DNA of 64,000 nt from Candidatus Gallimonas merdae (GCA_904419525.1 CAJFRT010000002.1:62001-126000); one strand, 5' to 3'; counted from the stretch's first letter, positions 1-9,696 are shown. Notes: generated by a model not told the origin, from the letters alone. Made by a program: numbers and translations.

Positions 1-744
1 CACGCACGTGACCCGCCCGTCCGCAAACACTGCCGCGCGCGTACAGTTTTCGGAGATCTCGTCCATATCGTGCGAGACGATGACGACCGTCTTGCACCAT
101 TCCCTGTGCAGCTTGTGCAGAAGTTCCATGACCTCGCGCTTGCCCAGGGGATCGAGCCCCGCGGCCGGCTCGTCCAGAACGAGCACTTCGGGCCGGGTGA
201 CAATGACGCCCGCGATGGCGACGCGGCGTTTCTGTCCGCCCGAGAGTTCAAACGGGGATTTTTCCCTGAGCTCCCCGAAATCCAGACCGACCACTTCGAG
301 CGCGGCCTGCACGGCGGCGTCGATCTCCTGATCGGACAGCTTGGTCTCGGAAAAATTTTTCAGGCCGAAGGCGACGTCGTCGCGCACCGTCTCGGCGAAC
401 AGCTGATATTCGGGATACTGAAAGACCATGCCCACGCTCCGCCTGAGGGCGCGGAAATCCGTCTTTTTGTCCGTCAGGTCAAAGTCCCCCACCTTCAGAA
501 CGGTGGCCGGGGGCGGAAGCGCCCCCTTTTTCGGCTTTTCCGGGCGGTATTTCTTCATGGAAGAGGGCAGGCGCAGCAGCCCGTTGAGGTGCTGGACGAA
601 GGTGGATTTTCCGCTGCCCGTATGTCCGATGATCCCGAAAAATTCCCCCTCTTCAATGGTGAGGGAGACGTCTTTCAGGGCGGCCGTCTCAAACGGGGAC
701 TTTGCATTATAGGTATAGGAGAGATGCTCGGCTACGATACGCAT
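1..744 (-). CDS. ecfA2: Energy-coupling factor transporter ATPase EcfA2 (3' part beyond window)
   Basis: One of the two ATPase subunits of an ECF-type vitamin/micronutrient importer. The minus strand is open for 248 codons from ATG at 744 to the window edge, so the C-terminus is missing. Walker A reads GHTGSGKST (about residues 39-47), a Q-loop follows in VFQYPEYQLF, the signature is LSGGQKRR, Walker B is VLVLDEPAAGLD and the switch histidine lies in VIVSHDMDEI. The insertion with PPPATVLKVGDFDLTD before the Q-loop is usual for EcfA2. The start lies 13 bases inside the end of ecfA1, so the two are co-translated. ecfT is expected just outside the window. Confidence 0.93.
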   Translation of the reverse strand, partial: MRIVAEHLSYTYNAKSPFETAALKDVSLTIEEGEFFGIIGHTGSGKSTFVQHLNGLLRLPSSMKKYRPEKPKKGALPPPATVLKVGDFDLTDKKTDFRALRRSVGMVFQYPEYQLFAETVRDDVAFGLKNFSETKLSDQEIDAAVQAALEVVGLDFGELREKSPFELSGGQKRRVAIAGVIVTRPEVLVLDEPAAGLDPLGKREVMELLHKLHREWCKTVVIVSHDMDEISENCTRAAVFADGRVTCV

Positions 745-1556
745 TCCGCGATCTCCTTTGCGAGCGTCTGCGCATCGAGCGTATAACCGACCTGCATTCC
801 GCCCGCGCGCAGTTTTTCGCAGATGATGCCGATGCGCGGCAGAGCGAGATTGTACGTGACGAGTTCCTCGCGGCGCTCGAAGATCTCCCGCGGGGTCCCC
901 TGCATGACAAGTTCGCCGCGGTTCATCACCACGGCACGGTCCGCGAGCAGCGCCTCTTCCATAAAGTGCGTGATCAGCACGACGGTGATACCCTCCTCCT
1001 TGTTGAGGCGGGTGACGACGTCGACGATCTCGCGCCTGCCGCGCGGGTCGAGCATGGCGGTGGATTCGTCCAGGATCACGGCCCTGGGTTTCAGGGCAAG
1101 CACCCCCGCGATGGCAACGCGCTGTTTCTGACCGCCCGAAAGGCGGGCAACGGTGGCCGTGCGGTACTCCTCCATGCCCACGGCGCGCAGCGCAAAATCG
1201 ATGCGCTTTCCGATCTCTTCGCGGGGCAGACCGACGTTTTCCGCGCCGAAAGCGACGTCGTCCTCGACGATGGTCGCCACCGTCTGATTGTCGGGATTCT
1301 GGAACACGACGCCGACGTTCCTGCGGACATCGTACAGATTCTTTTCCCCCAGAAGGGTGCCGAACACGCGCACCTCTCCTTCGTCCGGCGTCAGAAGTCC
1401 GTTCGCAAGGCGCGCCAACGTGCTTTTTCCGCTTCCGTTATGTCCGAGTACGGCGACAAATTCTCCCTCGTCGACGGCAAAATTCAGATGTCTGACGGCG
1501 AACGGCCCCTCCTCTTCGTAGCGGAACGACACGTCCGTAAATTCGATCGCCTTCAT
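732..1556 (-). CDS. ecfA1: Energy-coupling factor transporter ATPase EcfA1
   Basis: First ATPase of the ECF transporter core; with EcfA2 it forms the heterodimer that powers the T component and exchangeable substrate-binding S subunits at the membrane. The protein has 274 residues. Walker A is GHNGSGKST (about residues 39-47), the Q-loop is in VVFQNPDNQTV, the signature is LSGGQKQR and Walker B is AVILDESTAMLD, with the H-loop in VLITHFMEEA. Here Walker B is followed by Glu-Ser rather than the commoner Glu-Pro, as often seen in EcfA1. The ATG at 1556 has GGGAG upstream. It is transcribed from the promoter at 1620-1648, and the gene overlaps ecfA2. Confidence 0.95.
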   Translation of the reverse strand: MKAIEFTDVSFRYEEEGPFAVRHLNFAVDEGEFVAVLGHNGSGKSTLARLANGLLTPDEGEVRVFGTLLGEKNLYDVRRNVGVVFQNPDNQTVATIVEDDVAFGAENVGLPREEIGKRIDFALRAVGMEEYRTATVARLSGGQKQRVAIAGVLALKPRAVILDESTAMLDPRGRREIVDVVTRLNKEEGITVVLITHFMEEALLADRAVVMNRGELVMQGTPREIFERREELVTYNLALPRIGIICEKLRAGGMQVGYTLDAQTLAKEIAECVS

Positions 1557-1619
1557 ATTGCTCCCAAATATCCGGAAACAGGGACAGCGGCCTGTTCCTG
1601 CCCCGGAAGATTTTCCCTT

Positions 1620-1648
1620 ATTATAGCAAATTGTCCGTCTTTTTACAA
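1620..1648 (-). promoter_or_regulatory. Sigma-A type promoter of ecfA1-ecfA2
   Basis: On the minus strand TTGTAA (1643-1648), 17 nt spacer, TATAAT (1620-1625), about 65 nt before the ecfA1 start. Confidence 0.75.
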
Positions 1649-1783
1649 TGAAAACACCGTGATATTTTTGTAAAAGCCGCCATTTTTGTCCGCAATCGGC
1701 GCCGCGGTCCCCAAACCGTTCCCCTTACACGCACGGACACGGAAAAATATCCGACAAAAACGTAAATTTTTTCACGGCGGGGG

Positions 1784-1812
1784 TTGACTTGTCCGCAAAA
1801 AACATTTATAAT
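1784..1812 (+). promoter_or_regulatory. Strong sigma-A promoter of PFOR
   Basis: TTGACT (1784-1789), exactly 17 nt, TATAAT (1807-1812). It gives a leader of about 195 nt before the PFOR start at 2015. No other gene lies between them. Confidence 0.85.
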
Positions 1813-1818
1813 AAACGT

Positions 1819-1980
1819 GTGCGTGTAAAAAGCGCCCTTTTTGCGTGCGCTCAAAATGCCGGACAGACAGGCTCATGCGCCCCGCCGCGGCAGAAGAGAC
1901 ATCGCTTCCGGGCAAAACCGCACAAAAACCATGCCTGAAACTCACGGCAAAGGCTCCGCGTCCGCGGAGGCTTTGCGTGA
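1819..1980 (+). promoter_or_regulatory. Structured 5' leader of PFOR with two hairpins
   Basis: A first stem starts at about +1: 1819-1832 pairs with 1837-1850 (14 pairs, several G-U) around CGCC. A second, GC-rich stem at 1942-1960 / 1963-1980 has one bulged G and one mismatch and ends about 20 nt before the GGAGG ribosome site. Neither is followed by a T-run, so they look like 5' stabilising or translation-modulating structures rather than terminators. No known riboswitch class was recognised. The 458 bases between ecfA1 and PFOR hold only the two promoters and this leader. Confidence 0.55.
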
Positions 1981-2014
1981 ACAATAAACGATATAAATTT
2001 ATGGAGGTTTTTCG

Positions 2015-5000
2015 ATGACCAAGATGACGATTGACGGCAATACCGCCGCGTCGCACGTCGCGTATGCTTTCTCGGAAGTCGCGGCGATCTACCCCATCAC
2101 CCCCTCTTCGCCGATGGCGGAGTCCGCGGACGAATGGGCGACCCAGGGAAGGCTGAATATGTGGGGGCAGAAACTCCGCATTGCCGAGATGCAGTCGGAG
2201 GGCGGCGCCGCCGGTGCGGTGCACGGTTCCCTTTCTGCGGGAGCGCTCACCACGACGTACACCGCTTCGCAGGGACTTCTGCTGATGATCCCCAATATGT
2301 ATAAGATCTCCGGCGAACTGCTGCCCATGGTCATGCACGTCTCGGCGCGCGCGATCGCGGCACATTCGCTGAACATTTTCGGCGACCATCAGGACGTGAT
2401 GGCATGCCGTCAGACGGGCTTTGCGATGATCGCGGGCTGCTCGGTGCAGGAGGTCATGGACCTTGCGCTCGTTGCGCACCTGTCCACCCTGCGTGCGCGC
2501 GTTCCCTTCATCAACTTCTTCGACGGCTTCCGCACCTCGCACGAGGTCGCCAAGATCGACGTCATTTCCTATGAGGAGATGAAGGCCATCTTCGACAAGA
2601 AGGGACTTGAAAAGGACGTGGCGGAATTCCGTGCGCGTGCACTCAACCCCGAACACCCGATCCAGCGCGGCACCGCGCAGAACGGCGACACCTACTTCCA
2701 GAACCGCGAGACGGCGAACAGCTACTACAATGCGGCGCCCGCCATCGTGCAGGAAATGATGGACGAGGTCTCCGCTCTGACGGGCAGAAAATACCACCTG
2801 TTCGACTATGTGGGCGCGCCCGATGCGGAAGAAGTGATCGTCATCATGGGTTCCGGCGCGGAGACGGTGGAAGAATCCATCAACAAGCTCAACGCCATGG
2901 GCAAGAAGTACGGCCTGATCAAGGTCCGCCTGTATCGTCCTTTCGTGACCGACGCCTTTGTCGCGGCGATCCCCAAGACCTGCAAGAAGATCGCGGTGCT
3001 CGACAGAACGAAGGAACCCGGATCGCTCGGCGAGCCGCTCTACCTCGACGTCTGCACGGCGCTGCTGGAAAAGGGCATGAAGGATATCGACGTCGTGGGC
3101 GGAAGATACGGCCTCGGCTCCAAGGAGTTCAACCCCTCGATGGTGCTCTCCGTCTACAAGAACCTTGAACAGAAGAACCCCAAGAACCACTTCACCGTGG
3201 GTATCTATGAGGACGTGACCAACTCCTCGCTCGACTTCTCCGAAAAGTTCGACGCCGCACCCGCAGGCTCCACGAGCTGCAAGTTCTACGGTCTCGGTTC
3301 GGACGGTACGGTCGGCGCGAACAAGAACTCCATCAAGATCATCGGCGACCACACCGACATGTATGCGCAGGCGTACTTCTTCTATGATTCCAAGAAGTCG
3401 GGCGGCATCACCGTCTCCCACCTGAGATTCGGCAAGACGCCCATCCAGTCGGAATATCTCATCGACGCGGCGGACTTCATCGCCTGCCACAACCCCTCTT
3501 ACGTCATCCGCTACGACATGGTGAGCGACCTCAAGGAGGGCGGCTCCTTCCTGCTGAACGCGCCCTGGACGACGGTCGAAGAGCTTGAGGCAAACCTGCC
3601 CGCAAAGGTCAAGAACGCGCTTGCCAGGAAGCACGCGAAACTGTACGTGATCGACGCGATCTCCGTTGCAGGAAAGCTCGGCCTCGGCAACCGCACGAAC
3701 ACCATTCTGCAGTCGGCCTTCTTCCTGATCAACGAGCAGATCATGCCTTACACGGAAGCGGTCGACCTGATGAAGAAGATGGCCTACAAGTCCTTTGCAA
3801 GAAAGGGCGACGCGGTCGTTCAGATGAACTACGCGGCCATCGATTCCGCGAAAGAACACCTTGTCAAGATCGATATCCCCGCTTCGTGGGCTACCACGAC
3901 GGAGGGCGCGGATATGGTCAAGCTCGCCGACAACGAATACTTCAGGAACGTCGTCGCGCCCATTCTTGCGCTCGAGGGAGACAAGCTGCCCTCCTCGGCA
4001 TTCAATGCGGACGGTTCCGTTCCCACCGGCACGACCAAGTATGAAAAGCGCGGCGTCGCCGTCATGGTGCCCAAGTGGGTCAAGGAAAACTGCGTGCAGT
4101 GCAACCAGTGCTCGTTCGTCTGCCCTCACGCCTGCATTCGTCCCGCTCTTGTGGCCGACGGTGCAGAAAAACCCGAAACGTTCGATACAAAACCCGCCAC
4201 GGGCATCAAGGGATATCAGTTCCGTATGCAGGTCTCCCCGCTCGACTGCATGGGCTGCGGCGTCTGCGCGGACGTCTGCCCCGGCATGAAGGGCAACAAG
4301 GCGCTTGTCATGACGCCCTTTGAAGAGCTTGAGACCGTTGAAGCGAACAACTGGAACTACGCGGTCGATCTGCCCGAGGCAGACCTGTCCGAAGTCAAGA
4401 TGGCGGACGTCAAGAAATCGCAGTTCACGCCTTCGCTGTTTGAGTTCTCGGGCGCGTGCGCGGGCTGCGGCGAGACCCCTTACGTCAAGGTCGTCACCCA
4501 GCTGTTCGGCGACAGAATGATCATCGCCAACGCGACGGGCTGCTCCTCCATTTACGGCGGTTCCTCCCCCACCTGCCCCTACACGGTGAACAAGCAGGGC
4601 CACGGCCCCGCATGGGCGAACTCCCTGTTCGAGGACAACGCGGAATTCGGCTACGGCATGAATCTCGCATACAAGGCAAGAAGAGCGGCGCTCAAAGACA
4701 AGGTCGCAAAACTTGCCGAAGTCTGGGCGGACTACGAAGAAGGCAAGGCGGCATGCGAGGCATGGATCGCCGGCATGGACGAAGCGGAAGCCAGCAAGAA
4801 GGCCGCAGCCGATCTTGTGAAGTGCCTTGAGAGCTGCAAGGACTGCGGCTGCGAGGCGGATGCGCTCGTCAAAGAAGTGTACGCGGACAAGGATTGCCTT
4901 GTCAAGAAGTCGTTCTGGATCATCGGCGGCGACGGCTGGGCATACGACATCGGTTACGGCGGACTTGACCACGTTCTCGCTTCGGGCGAAGACGTCAACG

Positions 5001-5551
5001 TGCTCGTGCTCGACACCGAGGTCTATTCCAACACGGGCGGCCAGGCTTCAAAGTCCACCCCCATCGGCGCTGTCGCGAAGTTCGCTTCCTCCGGTAAGCG
5101 CGTCAAGAAGAAGGATCTGGGCATGATCGCGGCAAGCTACGGCTATGTGTACGTTGCGCAGTGCGCCATGGGTTCGGACAAGAATCAGCTTGTCAAGGCC
5201 CTGAAAGAGGCGGAAGCATATCACGGCCCCTCGCTCATCATCTGCTATGCCCCCTGCATCAACCACGGCATCAAGATGGCCAAGTCGCAGTCCGAAGAGA
5301 AAGCGGCGGTCGACTGCGGTTACTGGCAGCTGTATCGCTACAATCCCGAACTCAAGGAAATGGGCGAGAACCCGTTCACGCTCGATTCCAAGGATCCGAC
5401 GGGCGACTACCAGGCGTTCATCCTCGGCGAAACGCGCTATGCTTCGCTGAAAAAGACGCAGCCCGCCGTGGCCGACGAGCTCTTCAAGAAGACGGAAGAA
5501 TCCTCCATGGAGAGACTTGCAGGCTACAAGAAGATGGCAGGCAAAGAATAA
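2015..5551 (+). CDS. nifJ: Pyruvate:ferredoxin (flavodoxin) oxidoreductase, single-chain
   Basis: Oxidatively decarboxylates pyruvate to acetyl-CoA and CO2 while reducing ferredoxin; a central enzyme of anaerobic fermentation. At 1178 residues it is the full-length homodimeric type. The N-terminal domain begins with AYAFSEVAAIYPITPSSPMAE. The ferredoxin-like domain carries CVQCNQCSFVCP (about 692) and CMGCGVCADVCPG (about 744). The cluster-binding CAGCGETPY is near 814 and the thiamine diphosphate site GDGWAYDIGYGG near 972, followed by SNTGGQASKSTP. The start is set by GGAGG 9 nt upstream. It is monocistronic: strong promoter at 1784, terminator at 5568. Highly used codons fit strong expression. 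Confidence 0.98.
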   Translation: MTKMTIDGNTAASHVAYAFSEVAAIYPITPSSPMAESADEWATQGRLNMWGQKLRIAEMQSEGGAAGAVHGSLSAGALTTTYTASQGLLLMIPNMYKISGELLPMVMHVSARAIAAHSLNIFGDHQDVMACRQTGFAMIAGCSVQEVMDLALVAHLSTLRARVPFINFFDGFRTSHEVAKIDVISYEEMKAIFDKKGLEKDVAEFRARALNPEHPIQRGTAQNGDTYFQNRETANSYYNAAPAIVQEMMDEVSALTGRKYHLFDYVGAPDAEEVIVIMGSGAETVEESINKLNAMGKKYGLIKVRLYRPFVTDAFVAAIPKTCKKIAVLDRTKEPGSLGEPLYLDVCTALLEKGMKDIDVVGGRYGLGSKEFNPSMVLSVYKNLEQKNPKNHFTVGIYEDVTNSSLDFSEKFDAAPAGSTSCKFYGLGSDGTVGANKNSIKIIGDHTDMYAQAYFFYDSKKSGGITVSHLRFGKTPIQSEYLIDAADFIACHNPSYVIRYDMVSDLKEGGSFLLNAPWTTVEELEANLPAKVKNALARKHAKLYVIDAISVAGKLGLGNRTNTILQSAFFLINEQIMPYTEAVDLMKKMAYKSFARKGDAVVQMNYAAIDSAKEHLVKIDIPASWATTTEGADMVKLADNEYFRNVVAPILALEGDKLPSSAFNADGSVPTGTTKYEKRGVAVMVPKWVKENCVQCNQCSFVCPHACIRPALVADGAEKPETFDTKPATGIKGYQFRMQVSPLDCMGCGVCADVCPGMKGNKALVMTPFEELETVEANNWNYAVDLPEADLSEVKMADVKKSQFTPSLFEFSGACAGCGETPYVKVVTQLFGDRMIIANATGCSSIYGGSSPTCPYTVNKQGHGPAWANSLFEDNAEFGYGMNLAYKARRAALKDKVAKLAEVWADYEEGKAACEAWIAGMDEAEASKKAAADLVKCLESCKDCGCEADALVKEVYADKDCLVKKSFWIIGGDGWAYDIGYGGLDHVLASGEDVNVLVLDTEVYSNTGGQASKSTPIGAVAKFASSGKRVKKKDLGMIAASYGYVYVAQCAMGSDKNQLVKALKEAEAYHGPSLIICYAPCINHGIKMAKSQSEEKAAVDCGYWQLYRYNPELKEMGENPFTLDSKDPTGDYQAFILGETRYASLKKTQPAVADELFKKTEESSMERLAGYKKMAGKE

Positions 5552-5567
5552 CCTCCGTTGCAAAAAA

Positions 5568-5594
5568 GCTCACGCATATCTGCGTGAGCTTTTT
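5568..5594 (+). terminator. Terminator of PFOR
   Basis: Perfect 9-bp stem 5568-5576 / 5581-5589 with loop TATC and a T5 tail. Confidence 0.9.
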
Positions 5595-5601
5595 CTTTGA
5601 C

Positions 5602-5635
5602 AAAAAAACGGCCTGCTTTCGGCAGGCCGTTTTTT
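5602..5635. terminator. Bidirectional terminator between PFOR and GH127 gene
   Basis: Stem 5609-5616 / 5622-5629 with A7 on one side and T6 on the other, so it can stop transcription from both convergent genes. Confidence 0.85.
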
Positions 5636-5645
5636 GATAGCCGGG

Positions 5646-8600
5646 TCAGGCGATGATGATCCGGATATAGCAGACGTTGATGCATAGATCATTGCTTGTG
5701 AGATCGAGCGACAGCGTTCCGCCCGTGACCTGGATCACATCGGAAACGAGCGCCGTGTTCACCGCCGCATTTTCAAAGATCACCGTGCCGTTCGCACGCA
5801 CCGTCGGATCCTTGGAGCAGTTCCAGGGATCGGCGAAGTACATCTCCACCACATACGCGCCGTCAGGCAGCTCAAACCGATAGTGCAGATTGCGCGCCAC
5901 GCCGCTTTCAAATTGATTCTTGGTATAGCGGTTCGTCTCCGTTTTATCGGCGCCGTCACCGGAAGCATACTCATTCGCCCAGGTGCTGTTCGTGCCGAAT
6001 CCCTTTCCGGCCTGCGGCGAACCCGCAATGTCGATCGCATGATCGTCCACAAGTCCCCATGCATACCCGGTGCCGGGATCAATTCCGAACACCTGTTCCG
6101 TCACGGAGTTGTAAAGCCCCAGGAAGTCCCCCGGGCTGACGGTGGACGTATCGTAGTCGCCGCAGTCCACAAAGTACGCCGTGCGGTTGACGAAGCGGTC
6201 CAGATAGATAAAGGAACACACCTTTGCCGATTCCGCACCGTTCACGCCGCCAAAGCGCACATCGATCACGTCGTAAGAGGTCCCGTTCGCGCTGATGCGC
6301 CGCGCTCCCTGCACGACGGAGTCCGGAAGATCGACGCTGACTTCATAGGTGTTGTTGCTCCCGGCATAGGAGAGCGATGCGTTGGAATAGACCGTCACGC
6401 CGTCTGCGGTGACGACGAGGCTTTTTCCCGCGTCCTCGGCGGCAAGGTAGAACGTAAGGCGGTTGGAGGTCTCCTTGTCCACCGCCATGCGATAGGTGAA
6501 CGAGCCGCCCTCCTCGGCATAGCGGTACGTGCCGATGCCGCCCGCGACGTTGGTCGCCCCCACGGAGCCGTCCGTCTGCATGTCGTGCAGCTCGTCTGTT
6601 TCATACTGCCCGTACCCGGGCTGCACGGTGTCCGATCGCTCCCAGATGCCGGCGGGGTGCTCTTCCTGCACCTGGGCATCGGCGTCCGCAAAGGTCATGT
6701 AGATCGCATAGCGCTGCGTATACTGACGGAAATGATACGAATAGAGCAGCTGTGTCTGCGATTCCGTCCCTGTCAGCGTGAATTTCCCGTCCTCCCCACG
6801 GACCAGATGACTTCCGATGTCTTCCATGAATTCACCGACCGTGCCGGAGGAGACGCGCACGACTTCCGTTTCCGCCGCCTGCGCGGGAATGCTGACATTG
6901 ACCCCCGTTGTCCCCTGCCGCATATCCTCCGTTCCGAGCTCGGCGGAAAGGACATAAGGCCCGTATTTGAACGCATAAACATTTTCACCGTCGGGCAGAT
7001 TGTGTGCCGTGACCGTCTTTTGCAGGACGATGCGGACGCTGTCCCCCGCCCTGACGTCCACCGAGAGGAATCCGCCGCGGGCCTCTCCTTCCACCACCGC
7101 GCCGTTGACGCTCACTTCAAACTTCGCCGTCCAGTCCGGTTTGCGCAGACGCAGCACCGTCGCCCCGCCCGTGACGTCGATCGTCACCGTGTCCGACTGC
7201 TCCAGATCGGCCTTCTGCGTCAGCGAGACAGCGGGCGACGCATACGCCGAACTCAGATACAGGGACACATAGGTCGCATTGCCCGCATCGTAATAGATGC
7301 TGTCGTTCAGCTTTGTGAAATTCTCCATGCCGCTGCCCGTGCAGCACCAGAAGTGATTTTCGGGCGAAGAGTATACTTTGAAATACCCGCTTGCCATGGG
7401 CTGAAAGTACATTGTCATGCCCGTTTCGGGATTCTGCGACGACCAGATCGCGTTGAGATAGGTATTTTCGTAGAAATCAAGATATTTCTTGTCCCCGGTG
7501 ACGCTGAAAAGCATGCGCGAGAGCTTGAGCATATTATAAGTGTTGCAGGTCTCGCAGTTGGCATTGGTGCGCTCGGCGTCGAGAACGTCGTCCGCGCCGA
7601 AATGTTCCCATTCCGAATTTCCGCCCGTGATATAGGAGTGATGATCGACGACGCGCTCCCAGAACAGCTGCGCGACATTGAGGTATTCGGCCGCATCAAC
7701 CGTTTCGCCCCCGACCGACTTGCCGTCGAGCGTGATATAGCGGTTGAGCGCGCCGATGATCTTGGGGATCGTGGTATTGGCGTGCTTGCCGTCCAGATAG
7801 TTCTTTCCGTCCTGCAGAACCACTTCAAAGAGGGATTCCTCGTCGAACATGTGCGCGGCCGCAGCATACTTTTCTTCCCCCGTTACCGCATACAGATTGT
7901 ACATACAGTCGTTCATGCCGCCATACTCGATCGCGAGCACCGTGCGCTGCGTGGCGGCATTCCAGCCGCCGACGCGGTCACAGACCCAGTCCCCCAGCTT
8001 TCTGACGACCGTGAGCGCCGTTTCGTTTCCGCCGAGCGTATAGGCGTCCAGCAGTCCCGCAATGATCTTGTGCATCGTGTACCAGGGCACCCATGCCTGC
8101 GTGTTGATGTCCGCCCGGCCCTGCTCCACGTTGTCGAACTGGATCTCCACATTCGCCGCGCTGACGACCTTCGCCCCCCAGAGAAAGCCCTCCTTTGCGC
8201 CGTGCTCCGCATCGTATGCGTCCTGACACTTTTTCAGCTCGTCCACGATGTAGCCGAGCTTCTGAGCAAGTTCCGCGCGGCGGTCTTCGGGCGTTCCCGC
8301 ATTCGCGACCACCTGCGAGAGCGCCGAAAGATAGTGCCCCATCGTATGCCCTCCGATGAGCGCGCCCTCCCAGCCGCCGCCGTACATGGAGGAACCGTTG
8401 CTTCCGAGCGACGAATTGGCATAGAAGCCTGCAAGCAGTCTGTCCGCATCCAGAAGCAGAAGATAGTCGGCCTCCTTTTCCAGCGCGTTGACCGCGTAAT
8501 CGTCCGTGACGGTCACCTGATCGAGCCCGGTGAAGGAAACGGGCTCCGCATCGGCCGTCTCAGACTGCGCGACCGTGCCGCCCGACCCGTCCCCCGCGTC

Positions 8601-8708
8601 GTCCGGCGTACAGGCGCTCACCGCGCCCAAAGTCCCCGCCGCAAGCGGGACACAAAGTAAGAATGCCATAAATTTTCTCCCGATTCCTTTTTTCCGTTCT
8701 GACCTCAT
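5646..8708 (-). CDS. GH127-family beta-L-arabinofuranosidase, lipoprotein
   Basis: Predicted surface-anchored glycosidase releasing beta-linked L-arabinofuranose, as in hydroxyproline-rich plant glycoproteins or arabinan side chains. The 1020-residue protein starts with a lipoprotein signal (lipobox VSAC, about residue 33). The catalytic domain shows the family's cysteine/zinc signature: CETCNTYNMLKLSR near 385 and FWCCTGSGMENF near 452; known GH127 enzymes use such a Cys3-Glu zinc site with one Cys as nucleophile. MGHYLSALSQ and WYTMHKIIAGLLDAY are also typical. The last 150 or so residues look like a malectin/carbohydrate-binding beta-sandwich. Start ATG 8708 has GGGGGGAG upstream. The divergent AraC gene is the likely regulator. 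Confidence 0.85.
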   Translation of the reverse strand: MRSERKKGIGRKFMAFLLCVPLAAGTLGAVSACTPDDAGDGSGGTVAQSETADAEPVSFTGLDQVTVTDDYAVNALEKEADYLLLLDADRLLAGFYANSSLGSNGSSMYGGGWEGALIGGHTMGHYLSALSQVVANAGTPEDRRAELAQKLGYIVDELKKCQDAYDAEHGAKEGFLWGAKVVSAANVEIQFDNVEQGRADINTQAWVPWYTMHKIIAGLLDAYTLGGNETALTVVRKLGDWVCDRVGGWNAATQRTVLAIEYGGMNDCMYNLYAVTGEEKYAAAAHMFDEESLFEVVLQDGKNYLDGKHANTTIPKIIGALNRYITLDGKSVGGETVDAAEYLNVAQLFWERVVDHHSYITGGNSEWEHFGADDVLDAERTNANCETCNTYNMLKLSRMLFSVTGDKKYLDFYENTYLNAIWSSQNPETGMTMYFQPMASGYFKVYSSPENHFWCCTGSGMENFTKLNDSIYYDAGNATYVSLYLSSAYASPAVSLTQKADLEQSDTVTIDVTGGATVLRLRKPDWTAKFEVSVNGAVVEGEARGGFLSVDVRAGDSVRIVLQKTVTAHNLPDGENVYAFKYGPYVLSAELGTEDMRQGTTGVNVSIPAQAAETEVVRVSSGTVGEFMEDIGSHLVRGEDGKFTLTGTESQTQLLYSYHFRQYTQRYAIYMTFADADAQVQEEHPAGIWERSDTVQPGYGQYETDELHDMQTDGSVGATNVAGGIGTYRYAEEGGSFTYRMAVDKETSNRLTFYLAAEDAGKSLVVTADGVTVYSNASLSYAGSNNTYEVSVDLPDSVVQGARRISANGTSYDVIDVRFGGVNGAESAKVCSFIYLDRFVNRTAYFVDCGDYDTSTVSPGDFLGLYNSVTEQVFGIDPGTGYAWGLVDDHAIDIAGSPQAGKGFGTNSTWANEYASGDGADKTETNRYTKNQFESGVARNLHYRFELPDGAYVVEMYFADPWNCSKDPTVRANGTVIFENAAVNTALVSDVIQVTGGTLSLDLTSNDLCINVCYIRIIIA

Positions 8709-8751
8709 TGCCTTTTTTCTCCCCCCAATTCTTTGTTTTTTTGTCCGCCTG

Positions 8752-8780
8752 TTGCAAAAACAGACGAATTATGATACAAT
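8752..8780 (+). promoter_or_regulatory. Promoter of the AraC-type regulator at 8846
   Basis: TTGCAA (8752-8757), 17 nt, TACAAT (8775-8780), in the 137-bp intergenic region shared with the divergent GH127 gene. Confidence 0.7.
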
Positions 8781-8845
8781 TATTTTAGAATATAGGAAGA
8801 AGATCCGCAATCCCAGAAGGAAATCCATAAGTATCAAAAAGTAAG

Positions 8846-9652
8846 ATGATTCATTTCGATCTGCACGAACCCGTCGGACTGTTGTGGTTCGGAGAATTTA
8901 TTTCGCCCGAACAGGGCTGGAAGCACCTGACCCGCCGTCTGTTTGAATATGAACTGATGATCGTCACCGAAGGCGTTCTGTTCATCGGCGACGAGGACAG
9001 GGAATACGAGGTGCGGGCGGGCGAATACCTGCTCATGTCCCCCACGGTCTTTCAGCACGGGACGCGCGTGTGCCGGTGCCGCTTTTACTGGATGCACTTC
9101 CGCTGCCCGGCGCTGCCCGCCTCCGTCTCCCTGCCCGCGCAGGGAAAGTTCCGCGACGCGGGCGCGATCCGCTCGATTGCGGACAGGCTGTCCCGCGCCG
9201 AGGCCGAAGAGCCGCGCGGCATCCGGTCGCGCTATCTTGCGACCGAACTTCTGCTCGAACTCTCCGCCCAGTCCGCGGCCGACAAACGGGAGGACAGAAT
9301 GCACTCCCCGCCGGAGCAGCTGTGCGAACGGATAAAGGAGTTTGTATTTTTCCACCGCTTTTCCGACGTGAAAGTGCGGGACATCGCGCGCGAACTCGGC
9401 TATCACGAAAAATATCTTTCCGCCGTGTTTCATGCGCACACCGGCACCACGCTCAAACGGTATCTGATCGGGCAGCGCCTTGCCGAAGCACAGCGGCTGC
9501 TGCTGGAAACAAATTACACCGTGGCAGAGGTGGCGTACTGCCTGAATTTTCAGACGCCGCACAACTTCGCACGGTTCTTCAAGGCGGAGACGGGCATGAC
9601 TGCGGGCGAATTCCGCGCCCGCGGCGCGCCGCAGACAACCGATCCCGCATAG
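8846..9652 (+). CDS. AraC-family transcriptional regulator
   Basis: Sugar-responsive DNA-binding regulator of 268 residues. The N-terminal half has a cupin-like sensor fold (GVLFIGDEDREYEVRAGEYL). The C-terminal third carries the twin helix-turn-helix AraC domain: VRDIARELGYHEKYLSAVF as first HTH and VAEVAYCLNFQTPHNFARFF as second. It is divergent from the GH127 gene and probably activates it in response to arabinose-type sugars; this is inferred from position. The ribosome site is poor (GAAGGAAAT lies about 23 nt upstream), so the start is somewhat uncertain. A terminator follows at 9697. Confidence 0.88.
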   Translation: MIHFDLHEPVGLLWFGEFISPEQGWKHLTRRLFEYELMIVTEGVLFIGDEDREYEVRAGEYLLMSPTVFQHGTRVCRCRFYWMHFRCPALPASVSLPAQGKFRDAGAIRSIADRLSRAEAEEPRGIRSRYLATELLLELSAQSAADKREDRMHSPPEQLCERIKEFVFFHRFSDVKVRDIARELGYHEKYLSAVFHAHTGTTLKRYLIGQRLAEAQRLLLETNYTVAEVAYCLNFQTPHNFARFFKAETGMTAGEFRARGAPQTTDPA

Positions 9653-9696
9653 AACATGCGCCGTGCGCAAGCGGACGGCGCCGACGGAATAAATAT

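Noticed and set aside
1772-4972. 1066-codon open frame antisense to PFOR
   Set aside because: PFOR on the other strand has all motifs, a promoter, ribosome site and terminator; the antisense frame has none and is His/Arg/Val-rich as expected of GC-rich shadow frames.
5883-8660. 925-codon open frame antisense to the GH127 gene
   Set aside because: Shadow of a well-supported glycosidase; low-complexity composition and no ribosome site.
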